Shown here: one piece after another, positions 33,275-40,000 of the stretch | Numbering within the stretch: the stretch's first letter is position 1 | How the letters are laid out: every line of letters begins with the position of its first letter | Origin: Fidelibacterota bacterium | GTDB lineage: Bacteria > Fidelibacterota > Marinisomatia > Marinisomatales > TCS55 | DNA length: 40,000 nt | Reading direction: 5' to 3' | NCBI GenBank assembly: GCA_022561485.1 | Contig: JADFRD010000001.1 | Location: 1 to 40,000, forward strand | The notes under the pieces: model-generated | Told to the model about the DNA's origin: nothing | Seen by the model: the letters and a program-made list of their open reading frames with translations, nothing else | Database searches by the model: none | Position numbers and translations under genes: made by a program

Positions 33275-34088
33275 TATATCCGTCGTAATCCCAACGTATA
33301 ACAGGGCTCACATATTACCGCGAGCGTTGGATTCGGTATTGAATCAAACACTTCAGCCACAAGAAATCATTGTGGTAAATGATGGTTCTACGGATCAAAC
33401 AAAAAATGTATTATCAAATTATCCTGGGTTACTCGTCATAGAACAGGAAAACCTGGGTGTCAGCTCCGCCCGAAACAGCGGGATTGAAAAAGCGAGCGGA
33501 CATTGGATAGCTTTTCTGGATTCAGATGATGAATGGCTGCCGGACAAACTGGAAAAGCAATGGGTTGCCATTTGCAGGGATAACAAGTTGATTTGTCACA
33601 CGGAAGAGATTTGGATCCGCAATGGAAAGCGGGTAAACCCCATGAAAAAGCATCAAAAATACGGTGGCCGGATATATGAAAAATGTTTACCGCTTTGTGT
33701 GATTTCTCCTTCTTCAGTGATGATTCACAAATCTGTTTTTGATGATATTGGTGTTTTTGATGAATCCCTGGAAGTGTGCGAAGATTACGACTTGTGGCTG
33801 CGGATTTGTGAGAAATATCCTGTGTTATTTATTGATGAATCGTTGATGGTAAAATACGGCGGACATGAGGATCAGCTATCCAGAAAACATTGGGGCATGG
33901 ATCGGTTTCGCGTACAAGCGTTGGAGAAAATGGTGGATTCCGGATGTTTGAATAAAAGCCAGCGCCTTGCTACCATTAAAATACTTATTCAAAAATTGGA
34001 GATTATCATCAACGGTATGAAAAAGCGTGGCAAGGATGATGCAGCGGTAAAATGGAAAGTAAAGTTAAATAAATATTTGTTAATGTAA
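33252..34088 (+). CDS. Family 2 glycosyltransferase
   Basis: The 278-residue protein has a GT-A fold: SVVIPTYNRAHILPRALDSV, NDGSTDQT, GVSSARNSGIEKA and LDSDDEW (the DXD metal site). The later EDYDLWLRI segment is the usual catalytic region. It has a GTG start inside the zinc-ribbon gene. The C-terminal 60 residues are helical and may bind the membrane. The sugar and acceptor are unknown. Confidence 0.9.
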   Translation: MIQKSLPDISVVIPTYNRAHILPRALDSVLNQTLQPQEIIVVNDGSTDQTKNVLSNYPGLLVIEQENLGVSSARNSGIEKASGHWIAFLDSDDEWLPDKLEKQWVAICRDNKLICHTEEIWIRNGKRVNPMKKHQKYGGRIYEKCLPLCVISPSSVMIHKSVFDDIGVFDESLEVCEDYDLWLRICEKYPVLFIDESLMVKYGGHEDQLSRKHWGMDRFRVQALEKMVDSGCLNKSQRLATIKILIQKLEIIINGMKKRGKDDAAVKWKVKLNKYLLM

Positions 34089-34120
34089 TTCGTCGGTTGT
34101 TTGCAGAATTAAACTTTGCG

Positions 34121-34151
34121 CCTCGATGTGTCGGGGTAAACTTCCGCAAAG
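34121..34151 (+). repeat. CCCGATTTATCGGG-type repeat, copy 3
   Basis: CCTCGATGTGTCGGGGTAAA, then CTTCCGCAAAG. The last part matches the copy at 30588-30617. CTTTGCG at 34114-34120 is the reverse complement of the CGCAAAG at its end, so this copy is closed by a dyad. Confidence 0.5.
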
Positions 34152-34283
34152 ATCATTGAATCTTTCAACTTTTTTATAAAAATATTCAGACCAAAATTTG
34201 CTGATTGGTTAATTCTGCTTAACATAACAGATGAAAATTCTATTTTGGGTTACACTATCATAATCCGTTTTAAATTCATATAG

Positions 34284-34438
34284 ATGAAATATCCGATCAC
34301 ATTACTATTTTTCTTGAGCTTGGATTGATTTCCGTGGATGTATCGCCCTTTGTTTCCTGTGCTGCCGATATTAATGAAAACGGCAATGTAACATTCCTTG
34401 ATGTCATACAACTTTTGATTATGGTTATGGGTTGGTAA
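34284..34438 (+). pseudogene. Remnant of a secreted dockerin-type protein
   Basis: ATG 34284 opens a signal-like peptide (MKYPITLLFFLSLD) that stops at once. In another frame the sequence continues as ISVDVSPFVSCAADINENGN, then VTFLDVIQLLIMVMGW and TAA. The Asp-x-Asn-x-Asn-Gly-x-Val...Asp pattern followed by a helix is one calcium-binding dockerin repeat, as seen at the C-terminus of secreted proteins. The main body of the gene is missing and the frames do not agree, so this is a deletion remnant. Confidence 0.6.
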
Positions 34439-34557
34439 TATGAAAACAGAGTTATTTAATTCGCTTATTATAATACAGGAAATCGATATTTATTACCCTT
34501 TTGTATTTCCCTCTATTAGCGAAGCGCAGGGGAAAAAATAAGGTGTCATATGAATTC

Positions 34558-34612
34558 TTCTCCCCTGTCTGTCCGCCGAAACTGAAATGTAGGCGGGTCA
34601 CAAGGGGAGAAT
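34558..34612. repeat. GC-rich inverted repeat before the M20 peptidase
   Basis: TTCTCCCCTGT...GTCCGCC (34558-34576) faces GGCGGGTCACAAGGGGAGAA (34592-34611). The ends and the GCC/GGC parts pair, with a mismatched middle. Confidence 0.55.
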
Positions 34613-34632
34613 GAAAAGAGGTGTTTGATATA

Positions 34633-36024
34633 ATGAAGAAATTTTTAGTTTTCACAGCGGTCTTATCTCTGATTCAGGCTGAACCCAATTGGGAAAAAAT
34701 TCGCCATGAAACTGTGGACATGTTTCAACAATATCTGCGCATAAATACCAGCAATCCTCCGGGAGATGTAAGGAAAGCTGCAAAATGGTTTGCCGATATT
34801 TTTGCAAAAGAAGGTATCCTTTTCGAAACATTTACTGTACCGGAAGATCCAAGACGCATGCATGTTTTAGCTGAACTGAAGGGTATGAATCCGGAATTAA
34901 AACCATTGCTCTTGCTCAATCATATGGATGTGGTTCCGGTTGATGAAGAATTTTGGAATGAAAAGCCTTTTGACGGAGAATTGAGAGATGGTGTGATTTA
35001 CGGCCGTGGCGCATTGGATATGAAAGGTTTGGGTATTATGGAACTCATGGCAATAATCCAGCTTCATCGGGAGGGTTGGCGTCCGGAGCGAACTATTAAA
35101 TTTTTAGCCGTAGCTGATGAAGAAATCCTGGGTGAATATGGAACCCAATGGATGATTAAACATCACTGGGATAAGCTGGACCCCGAATGGGTCTGGGACG
35201 AAGGTGGTATTGGGAGTAAAGATTCATTCCCCGGGGTTAGCGCTTTTGCTATTGCTGTAGCCCAGAAAAAATCCTTCTGGGTGGAAGCGGTTGTGGAAGG
35301 AAAATCCGGGCACGGTATGCGGCCCTATAAGGATCACCCCAATGAAATATTGGTAAAAGCGCTGGCAAGGATCGTGGAATGGAATACACCGTTAGAAATC
35401 AATCCTGTGGTTGATGAAATGTTCAATCGCTTGGGAGAAAAAATCGGAGGAGGGCAGGGGTTTGTCATGAAAAGCCTGGATAATGGATTGGTACGGTTTT
35501 TCGCCGGTGGAACGGTTGCAGACGCCAGTACATCCGTTAATGCCATGCTTAGGAATACCATTTCACTCACCATGCTGAATTCGGGTTATAAAACAAATAT
35601 CATTCCGGAAAAAGCAACCGCCACGTTGGACATTCGTCTGTTACCCCACGCGGAACCAGAAGATTTTTTAGAGGATCTGAAAACTATCGTGAATGACGAC
35701 CGCGTTCAATTTATTTTAAAACGTACACCCAGGAACAAATATGTTTCGGATTGGAATACAGATTTTTTCAATATACTGCAAAATGAATTGGAACGGGAAA
35801 AACCAGATGCATTGGTTATGCCCTTTATGACCATTGGTGGAACGGATTCCCAATTTTTCCAGGCAAAAGGAATAAACTCTTATGGGCTGGTTCCGGTCAT
35901 GGTGACGGAAGCAGATATTCAATCCATCCATGGAATTGATGAACGACTTTCCGTAGATAATCTGATGATGGGCACGCGCATTGTTTACCATACCATCAAA
36001 CGCACCTGCGGACCCAATGAATAA
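34633..36024 (+). CDS. M20-family metallopeptidase, secreted
   Basis: This protein of about 463 residues starts at ATG 34633, which gives a clean signal peptide (MKKFLVFTAVLSLIQA); GTG 34621 is in frame but adds only four residues. Metal and catalytic sites are LLLLNHMDVVPVD, YGRGALDMKG (bridging Asp) and VADEEILGEYG (Glu pair). The dimerisation domain and the final DSQFFQAKG/IHGIDERL region (last His ligand) follow. It is related to ArgE/DapE-type and carboxypeptidase-like amidohydrolases. The signal peptide suggests peptide or acyl-amino-acid breakdown in the periplasm. Confidence 0.9.
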   Translation: MKKFLVFTAVLSLIQAEPNWEKIRHETVDMFQQYLRINTSNPPGDVRKAAKWFADIFAKEGILFETFTVPEDPRRMHVLAELKGMNPELKPLLLLNHMDVVPVDEEFWNEKPFDGELRDGVIYGRGALDMKGLGIMELMAIIQLHREGWRPERTIKFLAVADEEILGEYGTQWMIKHHWDKLDPEWVWDEGGIGSKDSFPGVSAFAIAVAQKKSFWVEAVVEGKSGHGMRPYKDHPNEILVKALARIVEWNTPLEINPVVDEMFNRLGEKIGGGQGFVMKSLDNGLVRFFAGGTVADASTSVNAMLRNTISLTMLNSGYKTNIIPEKATATLDIRLLPHAEPEDFLEDLKTIVNDDRVQFILKRTPRNKYVSDWNTDFFNILQNELEREKPDALVMPFMTIGGTDSQFFQAKGINSYGLVPVMVTEADIQSIHGIDERLSVDNLMMGTRIVYHTIKRTCGPNE

Positions 36025-36661
36025 GCCGCTCATTTACGAACCTATGACTGCTTTTACCGATTTACTGATATTTGCACTGGGGCTGTATTTTGCCAAAGAA
36101 CTTTATGGCTTTTACACTGCCAAATTGTATGATGTCCATCTTTACTTTATGATGGTGTTTTTCTTCATGGGACTGGCGGGATTGTTCGGCACATTATCTC
36201 ATGGTATTGGTCCCCATTTTTCGGATGGTGTGCATACATTTTTGTGGAGGATGACGTTGTACAGTATTGGGCTAACAACTTTTTCCATGCTTCTGGGCGG
36301 GCTCTATCACGTGGTTCCTTTTCAAACAATGGAGTGGCTGAAATGGCTGCCCTTGATTGGCTTGATTGTCTTTTTTGTACTCATCACAAAACATGATGAT
36401 TTTTCAACCGTTGTTTGGTTTTATATACCGGTTATGACATTGGTACTCATTATGATGTTGTATTCCTGGCTGCGCTTTCAGGGTGACGGTACAGTTTGGA
36501 TCATTATGAGCATTTTGGTTGCATTTGTCGGAGCAATCGTTCAGCAATCCGGGTTTTCAATCCACAAGCATTTCAACCATAATGATATTTATCACGTCAT
36601 TCAAATTAGCAGCATGTATTTGTTGTATAGAGGAGTGTTGGTGTTGAAGGATTTTGGATAA
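36017..36661 (+). CDS. Seven-helix membrane protein, CREST-like (DUF6962-type)
   Basis: I chose ATG 36017 (214 residues), which overlaps the peptidase stop by 8 bp; an in-frame ATG 35981 lies far inside that gene. About seven hydrophobic segments are seen. The polar pattern SHGIGPHFSDGVHTFLW and, at the end, FSIHKHFNHNDIYHVIQ places Ser, His and Asp residues as in the CREST membrane hydrolases (alkaline ceramidase, PAQR), where they bind zinc. Assignment is by pattern only. The overlap with the peptidase suggests one operon. Confidence 0.7.
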   Translation: MNKPLIYEPMTAFTDLLIFALGLYFAKELYGFYTAKLYDVHLYFMMVFFFMGLAGLFGTLSHGIGPHFSDGVHTFLWRMTLYSIGLTTFSMLLGGLYHVVPFQTMEWLKWLPLIGLIVFFVLITKHDDFSTVVWFYIPVMTLVLIMMLYSWLRFQGDGTVWIIMSILVAFVGAIVQQSGFSIHKHFNHNDIYHVIQISSMYLLYRGVLVLKDFG

Positions 36662-36694
36662 TAAACTTCGTAAGGTTATCGTTAGTTTATCTCA

Positions 36695-36803
36695 TGAAGT
36701 CTGGAGACTTCATTCAAGCAAAGGGTGGTTATAGTGACAAAAAACCTTTCAAAGGTTGCCCGCCAAAAAACAGGCGGATAGGCGAACCGTCGTTGAAAGG
36801 TTC
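36695..36803. repeat. Hairpin cluster between the membrane protein and the T9SS cargo gene
   Basis: TGAAGTCT-GG-AGACTTCA (36695-36712) is a perfect 8-2-8 hairpin. AACCTTTCAA (36744-36753) pairs with TTGAAAGGTT (36794-36803) around a GCCCGCC/GGCGG inner stem. AACCTTTCAAAGGTT is itself palindromic. There is no T run, so the role as terminator is doubtful. Confidence 0.55.
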
Positions 36804-36864
36804 ATAAAATGATATTTTCTTTGGTGGGGGAAGTGTTGTAATTTTACTCAAATGAGGAATTAGA

Positions 36865-38145
36865 TTGAAACATCTGACCAAAATATCCATAGTCACTTTA
36901 GTATTTATTTCTCTTTCAAATGTATTCGCACAAACGGATACTCTTTCGACAGATGCCATATATTTAGCTCTTCGTTCGCAAGAACAAGTTCATCTTGATT
37001 CGTCTTTGGCTTGGAATTATCAATCAGCACTCGATCGGGCTTATGAAGTGGAAGACTCCATGAGATATGTTCATGTTTTTCCACCTTATGTTAATGGTCA
37101 AATCATTCTCAATACGAATGCGGATTGGGCTTCCGCATGGGACTCGGGAAGTGTATGGACGGGAGATCCATTTATTGATTCACTTGGGCTGGAATATGAT
37201 TTATACGATGTTAAAGTATATACATGGTTCTATATATTAAAATTTAATTCTGTATTTCAAGCATGGCGGTTGGGTGATATATATGAAATGCACCCTGAAG
37301 TCAATTATGCCGAACCAAATGGTTTTATTGGTGATGGGGATGATATTGTGGGCTTTCAAAAAAATGATTCCACTTATTTTGGATTTTCTATCGGATGGGG
37401 AGATTGTCTCGCTGGTTGTATTCATAGGTATTACTGGATGATTCGTACCAGCGAAAATGATGCCATGCTTTATTGGGAAGGAGGTGATTTCGATGGCATC
37501 CCTATCTGGGATATTGTTAATGTTAGATGGAATGGGATGCTTCCTGAAGATTATTCAGACGACTACAGTTATTACTGCTTTACTTATTTTGAAAATGCTG
37601 ATTCCCTTTATCACACAATTTTATATTCATCCAAATGGTGGGAGCGGCTCTATGCTGTGGAAGTATTGTGGCGATTTTATGTTGAAAACATGTGGTGCGG
37701 TAATCAGTATAACCAATGGCAATCTATGAAAAATTATTTGAATAACCATTATGATCAAAGTATTACTGTTTTACTCATAGCCATGAATGATTCGGATCAC
37801 GATGTACAAGCTGCAGCGCAGCACGCGCTTGATATGCTGGAGAATGTATCGACAGAATTAGAAATTATTTTACCCAATTTCATACAATTGTTTCCGTCTT
37901 ATCCTAACCCATTCAATCCCAAAACCACCATTCGGTTTGATATTGGGGTAAAGACGCAGCATGCTGCATCTCTACAGATTTATGATTTAACCGGAAGGCT
38001 GGTGGAGACGTTGGTGAATGGTAAACTGGTGAGCGGTGAGCATGAAATCGTATGGAATGCCGGCCACCTGCCCAGCGGTGTGTATTTTGTACGGTTGCAA
38101 AGCGGGGAGTTTGTGGAGAATCAAAAAGTAATCTTTTTAAAATAA
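36865..38145 (+). CDS. Secreted protein with type IX (Por) C-terminal sorting domain
   Basis: The protein has 426 residues with a TTG start preceded by GAGGAA. The signal peptide is KHLTKISIVTLVFISLSNVFA. The body is unrecognised, rich in Trp, Tyr and Asp. The last 85 residues are the FCB sorting domain: LFPSYPNPFNPKTTIRFDI, LQIYDLTGRLVETLVNG, then HLPSGVYFVRLQSG and a basic end. It should be exported by the type IX system to the cell surface. A HEAT-like stretch (SKWWERLYAVEVLWRF to DHDVQAAAQHALDMLEN) lies before the sorting domain. Confidence 0.88.
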   Translation: MKHLTKISIVTLVFISLSNVFAQTDTLSTDAIYLALRSQEQVHLDSSLAWNYQSALDRAYEVEDSMRYVHVFPPYVNGQIILNTNADWASAWDSGSVWTGDPFIDSLGLEYDLYDVKVYTWFYILKFNSVFQAWRLGDIYEMHPEVNYAEPNGFIGDGDDIVGFQKNDSTYFGFSIGWGDCLAGCIHRYYWMIRTSENDAMLYWEGGDFDGIPIWDIVNVRWNGMLPEDYSDDYSYYCFTYFENADSLYHTILYSSKWWERLYAVEVLWRFYVENMWCGNQYNQWQSMKNYLNNHYDQSITVLLIAMNDSDHDVQAAAQHALDMLENVSTELEIILPNFIQLFPSYPNPFNPKTTIRFDIGVKTQHAASLQIYDLTGRLVETLVNGKLVSGEHEIVWNAGHLPSGVYFVRLQSGEFVENQKVIFLK

Positions 38146-38226
38146 TAATCCATTTTTAACGCATTTTCCTTTAAGAGATATATTCCAACTAAACTAAATT
38201 CCCATCCGTTTTTTTAAGAGGAAATT

Positions 38227-39528
38227 GTGGACATCAACATAAAAGAAAAGAATTCATATTCCCGGGAAATGTCTGTGCAGATCCCGTGGGAAGAACTGCA
38301 AAAAGATTTTTACAAGCATGTAAAATACTTTAATAAAAAAATACAGCTCCCAGGGTTTCGCCCGGGTAAGGTGCCGGTAAAGGTGCTTTTAAAACAGTTT
38401 TTGCCAACTATTGAAGCTGATTTTATAGAACATGCATTAAACACGTATTATTTAAAGGCGTTGAAAGAAAAGGAATTGCTTCCGGTGAATAAAGCAGAAG
38501 TGGAAAAAGTTGATTTCCATTTTGAAGGAGATTTGTCTTTCACAGCCAAATTTGAAATCGAACCGGATTTAATACTTCCAAAGCTTAAAAAGAAATCACT
38601 CAAAGTTCAGAAGACAACCTATATCCACGACAGTGTAGATGTAGATTATGTTATTCATGATCTACAACGAAATCACTCCACTATGGAAACAGTAGAAGAT
38701 GGTGCTGATGAAGGACATTTTGTTTTAACTGACCTGCAAAAACTGGATCAAAGCGGCGTACCCATTATAGGGAAAAAATTAGAAAAACAATATTTAAAAG
38801 TGGGTGGCGGAGTCATAAAAGATGAAAATCTGGATAGGCTGAAAGGTGCGAAAGCAGGTGATAAAATCAGAATGTATCTCACGGTAAATGAGCAGGGTGA
38901 AAAATCAGAATATGACGTTTCTGTGATTAATGTTGAAAAAGAAGTTTTACCGGAAATTAACGAAGATTTCATCAAAATGGTTGATCCTGATGCCTCCACC
39001 GAAGATGAATTCCGGGCTAATGTGGAAACTCGCATCAAAGATAATTATAAACACCGCAGCCTTGAAGCCTTTGAGCGACAATTGTCGGATGCCATGATTG
39101 AATTAGTCAACCCTGAATTCCCTCCATCAATGGTGGACTCTTACCTGGATCACATTGTTGAAGATGTAAAGAAATCCGGACAGCCCGGCGCAGAAAACGT
39201 AGATGAAGCAAAAGTCCGTGAAACGTATCAATCGGTTGCGGAACGGAATTTAAAGTGGTTTATGGTTCGTAAAGCCCTTATCAGTCAACACGATATAAAT
39301 GTGACCCAAGAGGAAGTAGAAGCTGAAATTCAACAATTACTGGCTCGCTCACCCCAGCATACCCAGGAGATAGTAAAATATTATAAAAAACCAAGCAACC
39401 GCACGCGAATTGAAGATGATTTATTGGAGAAGAAAATATTAGATTGTATACAGCAATTTGCTAAAATAAAAGAGGTGGAAGTAAAAACGAAAGACCTCCG
39501 CCAACAGGAGGTTCATGATCATGACTAA
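38227..39528 (+). CDS. tig: Trigger factor
   Basis: The protein has 433 residues with a GTG start preceded by GAGGAA. The ribosome-docking loop GFRPGKVP is at residues 43-50. A PPIase-like middle domain (about 150-250) is diverged from classical FKBP, and the C-terminal helical chaperone arms follow. It binds nascent chains at the ribosome exit. Its stop overlaps clpP by 8 bp, the usual tig-clpP order. Confidence 0.94.
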   Translation: MDINIKEKNSYSREMSVQIPWEELQKDFYKHVKYFNKKIQLPGFRPGKVPVKVLLKQFLPTIEADFIEHALNTYYLKALKEKELLPVNKAEVEKVDFHFEGDLSFTAKFEIEPDLILPKLKKKSLKVQKTTYIHDSVDVDYVIHDLQRNHSTMETVEDGADEGHFVLTDLQKLDQSGVPIIGKKLEKQYLKVGGGVIKDENLDRLKGAKAGDKIRMYLTVNEQGEKSEYDVSVINVEKEVLPEINEDFIKMVDPDASTEDEFRANVETRIKDNYKHRSLEAFERQLSDAMIELVNPEFPPSMVDSYLDHIVEDVKKSGQPGAENVDEAKVRETYQSVAERNLKWFMVRKALISQHDINVTQEEVEAEIQQLLARSPQHTQEIVKYYKKPSNRTRIEDDLLEKKILDCIQQFAKIKEVEVKTKDLRQQEVHDHD

Positions 39529-40000
39529 ATATTACAAAGAAATTGACCAACTCATCCCCATGGTGGTGGAGCAGACAGGTCGCACGGAACGGGCTTACGA
39601 TATATATTCACGTTTACTAAAGGAACGGATCGTTTTCTTGGGAACACCCATTGATGATTCCATATCGTCGCTGATTATCGCCCAGCTATTATTTCTCGAA
39701 GCAGACGATCCGGAAAAAGATATTTATCTGTACATCAATTCCCCCGGTGGATATATCACTTCAGGTCTAGCCATATTTGATACCATGAATTATATCAAAC
39801 CAGACATTGCAACAATATGTATGGGACAAGCGTCCAGCATGGGTGCATTTATATTGGCAGGTGGAGCAAAGAAAAAGCGTTCGGCTCTACCCAATTCGAG
39901 AATTATGATCCATCAACCTATGGGGGGTACAGAAGGCCAGGCAACCGATATTAAGATACAAGCCGATGAAATCATTCGATTAAAAACTAAATTGAATCGT
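39521..40000 (+). CDS. clpP: ATP-dependent Clp protease proteolytic subunit, partial
   Basis: 160 codons are present and the 3' end lies beyond the window. The catalytic Ser is in [14 protein letters not shown] and the His in [23 protein letters not shown] is the typical oxyanion-side segment. The ATG lies inside the end of tig, so translation is coupled. Confidence 0.96.
   Translation, partial: MTKYYKEIDQLIPMVVEQTGRTERAYDIYSRLLKERIVFLGTPIDDSISSLIIAQLLFLEADDPEKDIYLYINSPGGYITSGLAIFDTMNYIKPDIATICMGQASSMGAFILAGGAKKKRSALPNSRIMIHQPMGGTEGQATDIKIQADEIIRLKTKLNR

Larger units (their letters stand above)
34089..34632. other. Spacer with repeat, dead dockerin gene and palindrome
   Basis: This 540-bp spacer contains a repeat copy (34121-34151), a broken small secreted dockerin-type gene (34284-34438) and a GC-rich inverted repeat (34558-34612). 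No intact gene is supported. Confidence 0.6.

Noticed and set aside
1..40000. CRISPR arrays, tRNA, rRNA, origin of replication
   Set aside because: I looked for regularly spaced direct repeats, tRNA cloverleaf sequences and rRNA core segments and saw none. The dispersed repeats here are not regularly spaced with unique spacers.

Overview
The window is about 40 kb of AT-rich bacterial DNA. It most likely comes from the FCB superphylum (Bacteroidetes, Marinimicrobia, Calditrichaeota, Cloacimonetes and relatives). The signs are a protein with a C-terminal type IX secretion (Por) sorting domain, a TonB-dependent receptor with a CarboxypepD_reg-like N-terminal domain, a dockerin-type remnant, and many dispersed short intergenic repeats. 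An uncultured Marinimicrobia-like lineage is my best guess, from gene content only. I saw no rRNA, tRNA or CRISPR array.

Layout. 1-431: tail of an IS element. 538-3381: a stand-alone molybdopterin oxidoreductase without a signal peptide. 3436-10294: a divergent LysR regulator, then a porin and a four-gene molybdoenzyme operon in the order NrfD membrane anchor, Tat-exported catalytic subunit, four-cluster ferredoxin, TorD chaperone. The catalytic subunit carries every active-site residue I could compare with respiratory arsenate reductase ArrA, so I read this as an arrCABD-type arsenate respiration operon. 10386-10880: decayed C-terminal end of a second copy of the 538-3381 enzyme, split by a 278-bp non-autonomous transposon. 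11040-13292: nitrosative-stress module (Rrf2/NsrR-like regulator, tiny membrane ORFs, RIC repair protein, hemerythrin-like protein). 13759-20553: molybdenum cofactor genes moaA, moaCB fusion, moeA, moeB (frameshifted), moaD and moaE, with a TauE/SafE permease and a GxxExxY gene between them. 20889-24818: DASS transporter, tandem universal stress protein, frameshifted glutamate-synthase-like enzyme. 25074-28413: oxidative-stress block (Fe superoxide dismutase, PerR, AhpC) with two near-identical palindromic operators. 28572-30558: a VKOR-like protein, an unknown protein, and a membrane protein/winged-helix pair with its own operator. 30639-38145: cell-envelope genes. 38227-end: trigger factor and the start of clpP.

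How it fits together. The molybdoenzymes need the cofactor made by the moa/moe genes. The porin, LysR protein and Tat/TorD machinery fit periplasmic respiration of an oxyanion. The NO and peroxide modules suit an organism living at changing redox conditions.

Most unusual. (1) Precise removal of the 278-bp element plus one copy of its 8-bp target duplication restores the reading frame of the dead paralog. (2) A GxxExxY gene sits between inverted copies of a CCACGGAGACAC-type repeat. The same repeat occurs without cargo in other spacers and is oriented by gene end: one orientation follows stop codons, the other precedes start codons. (3) Two conserved enzymes (moeB and the glutamate-synthase-like gene) are each broken by one base, which is either recent decay or sequence error.
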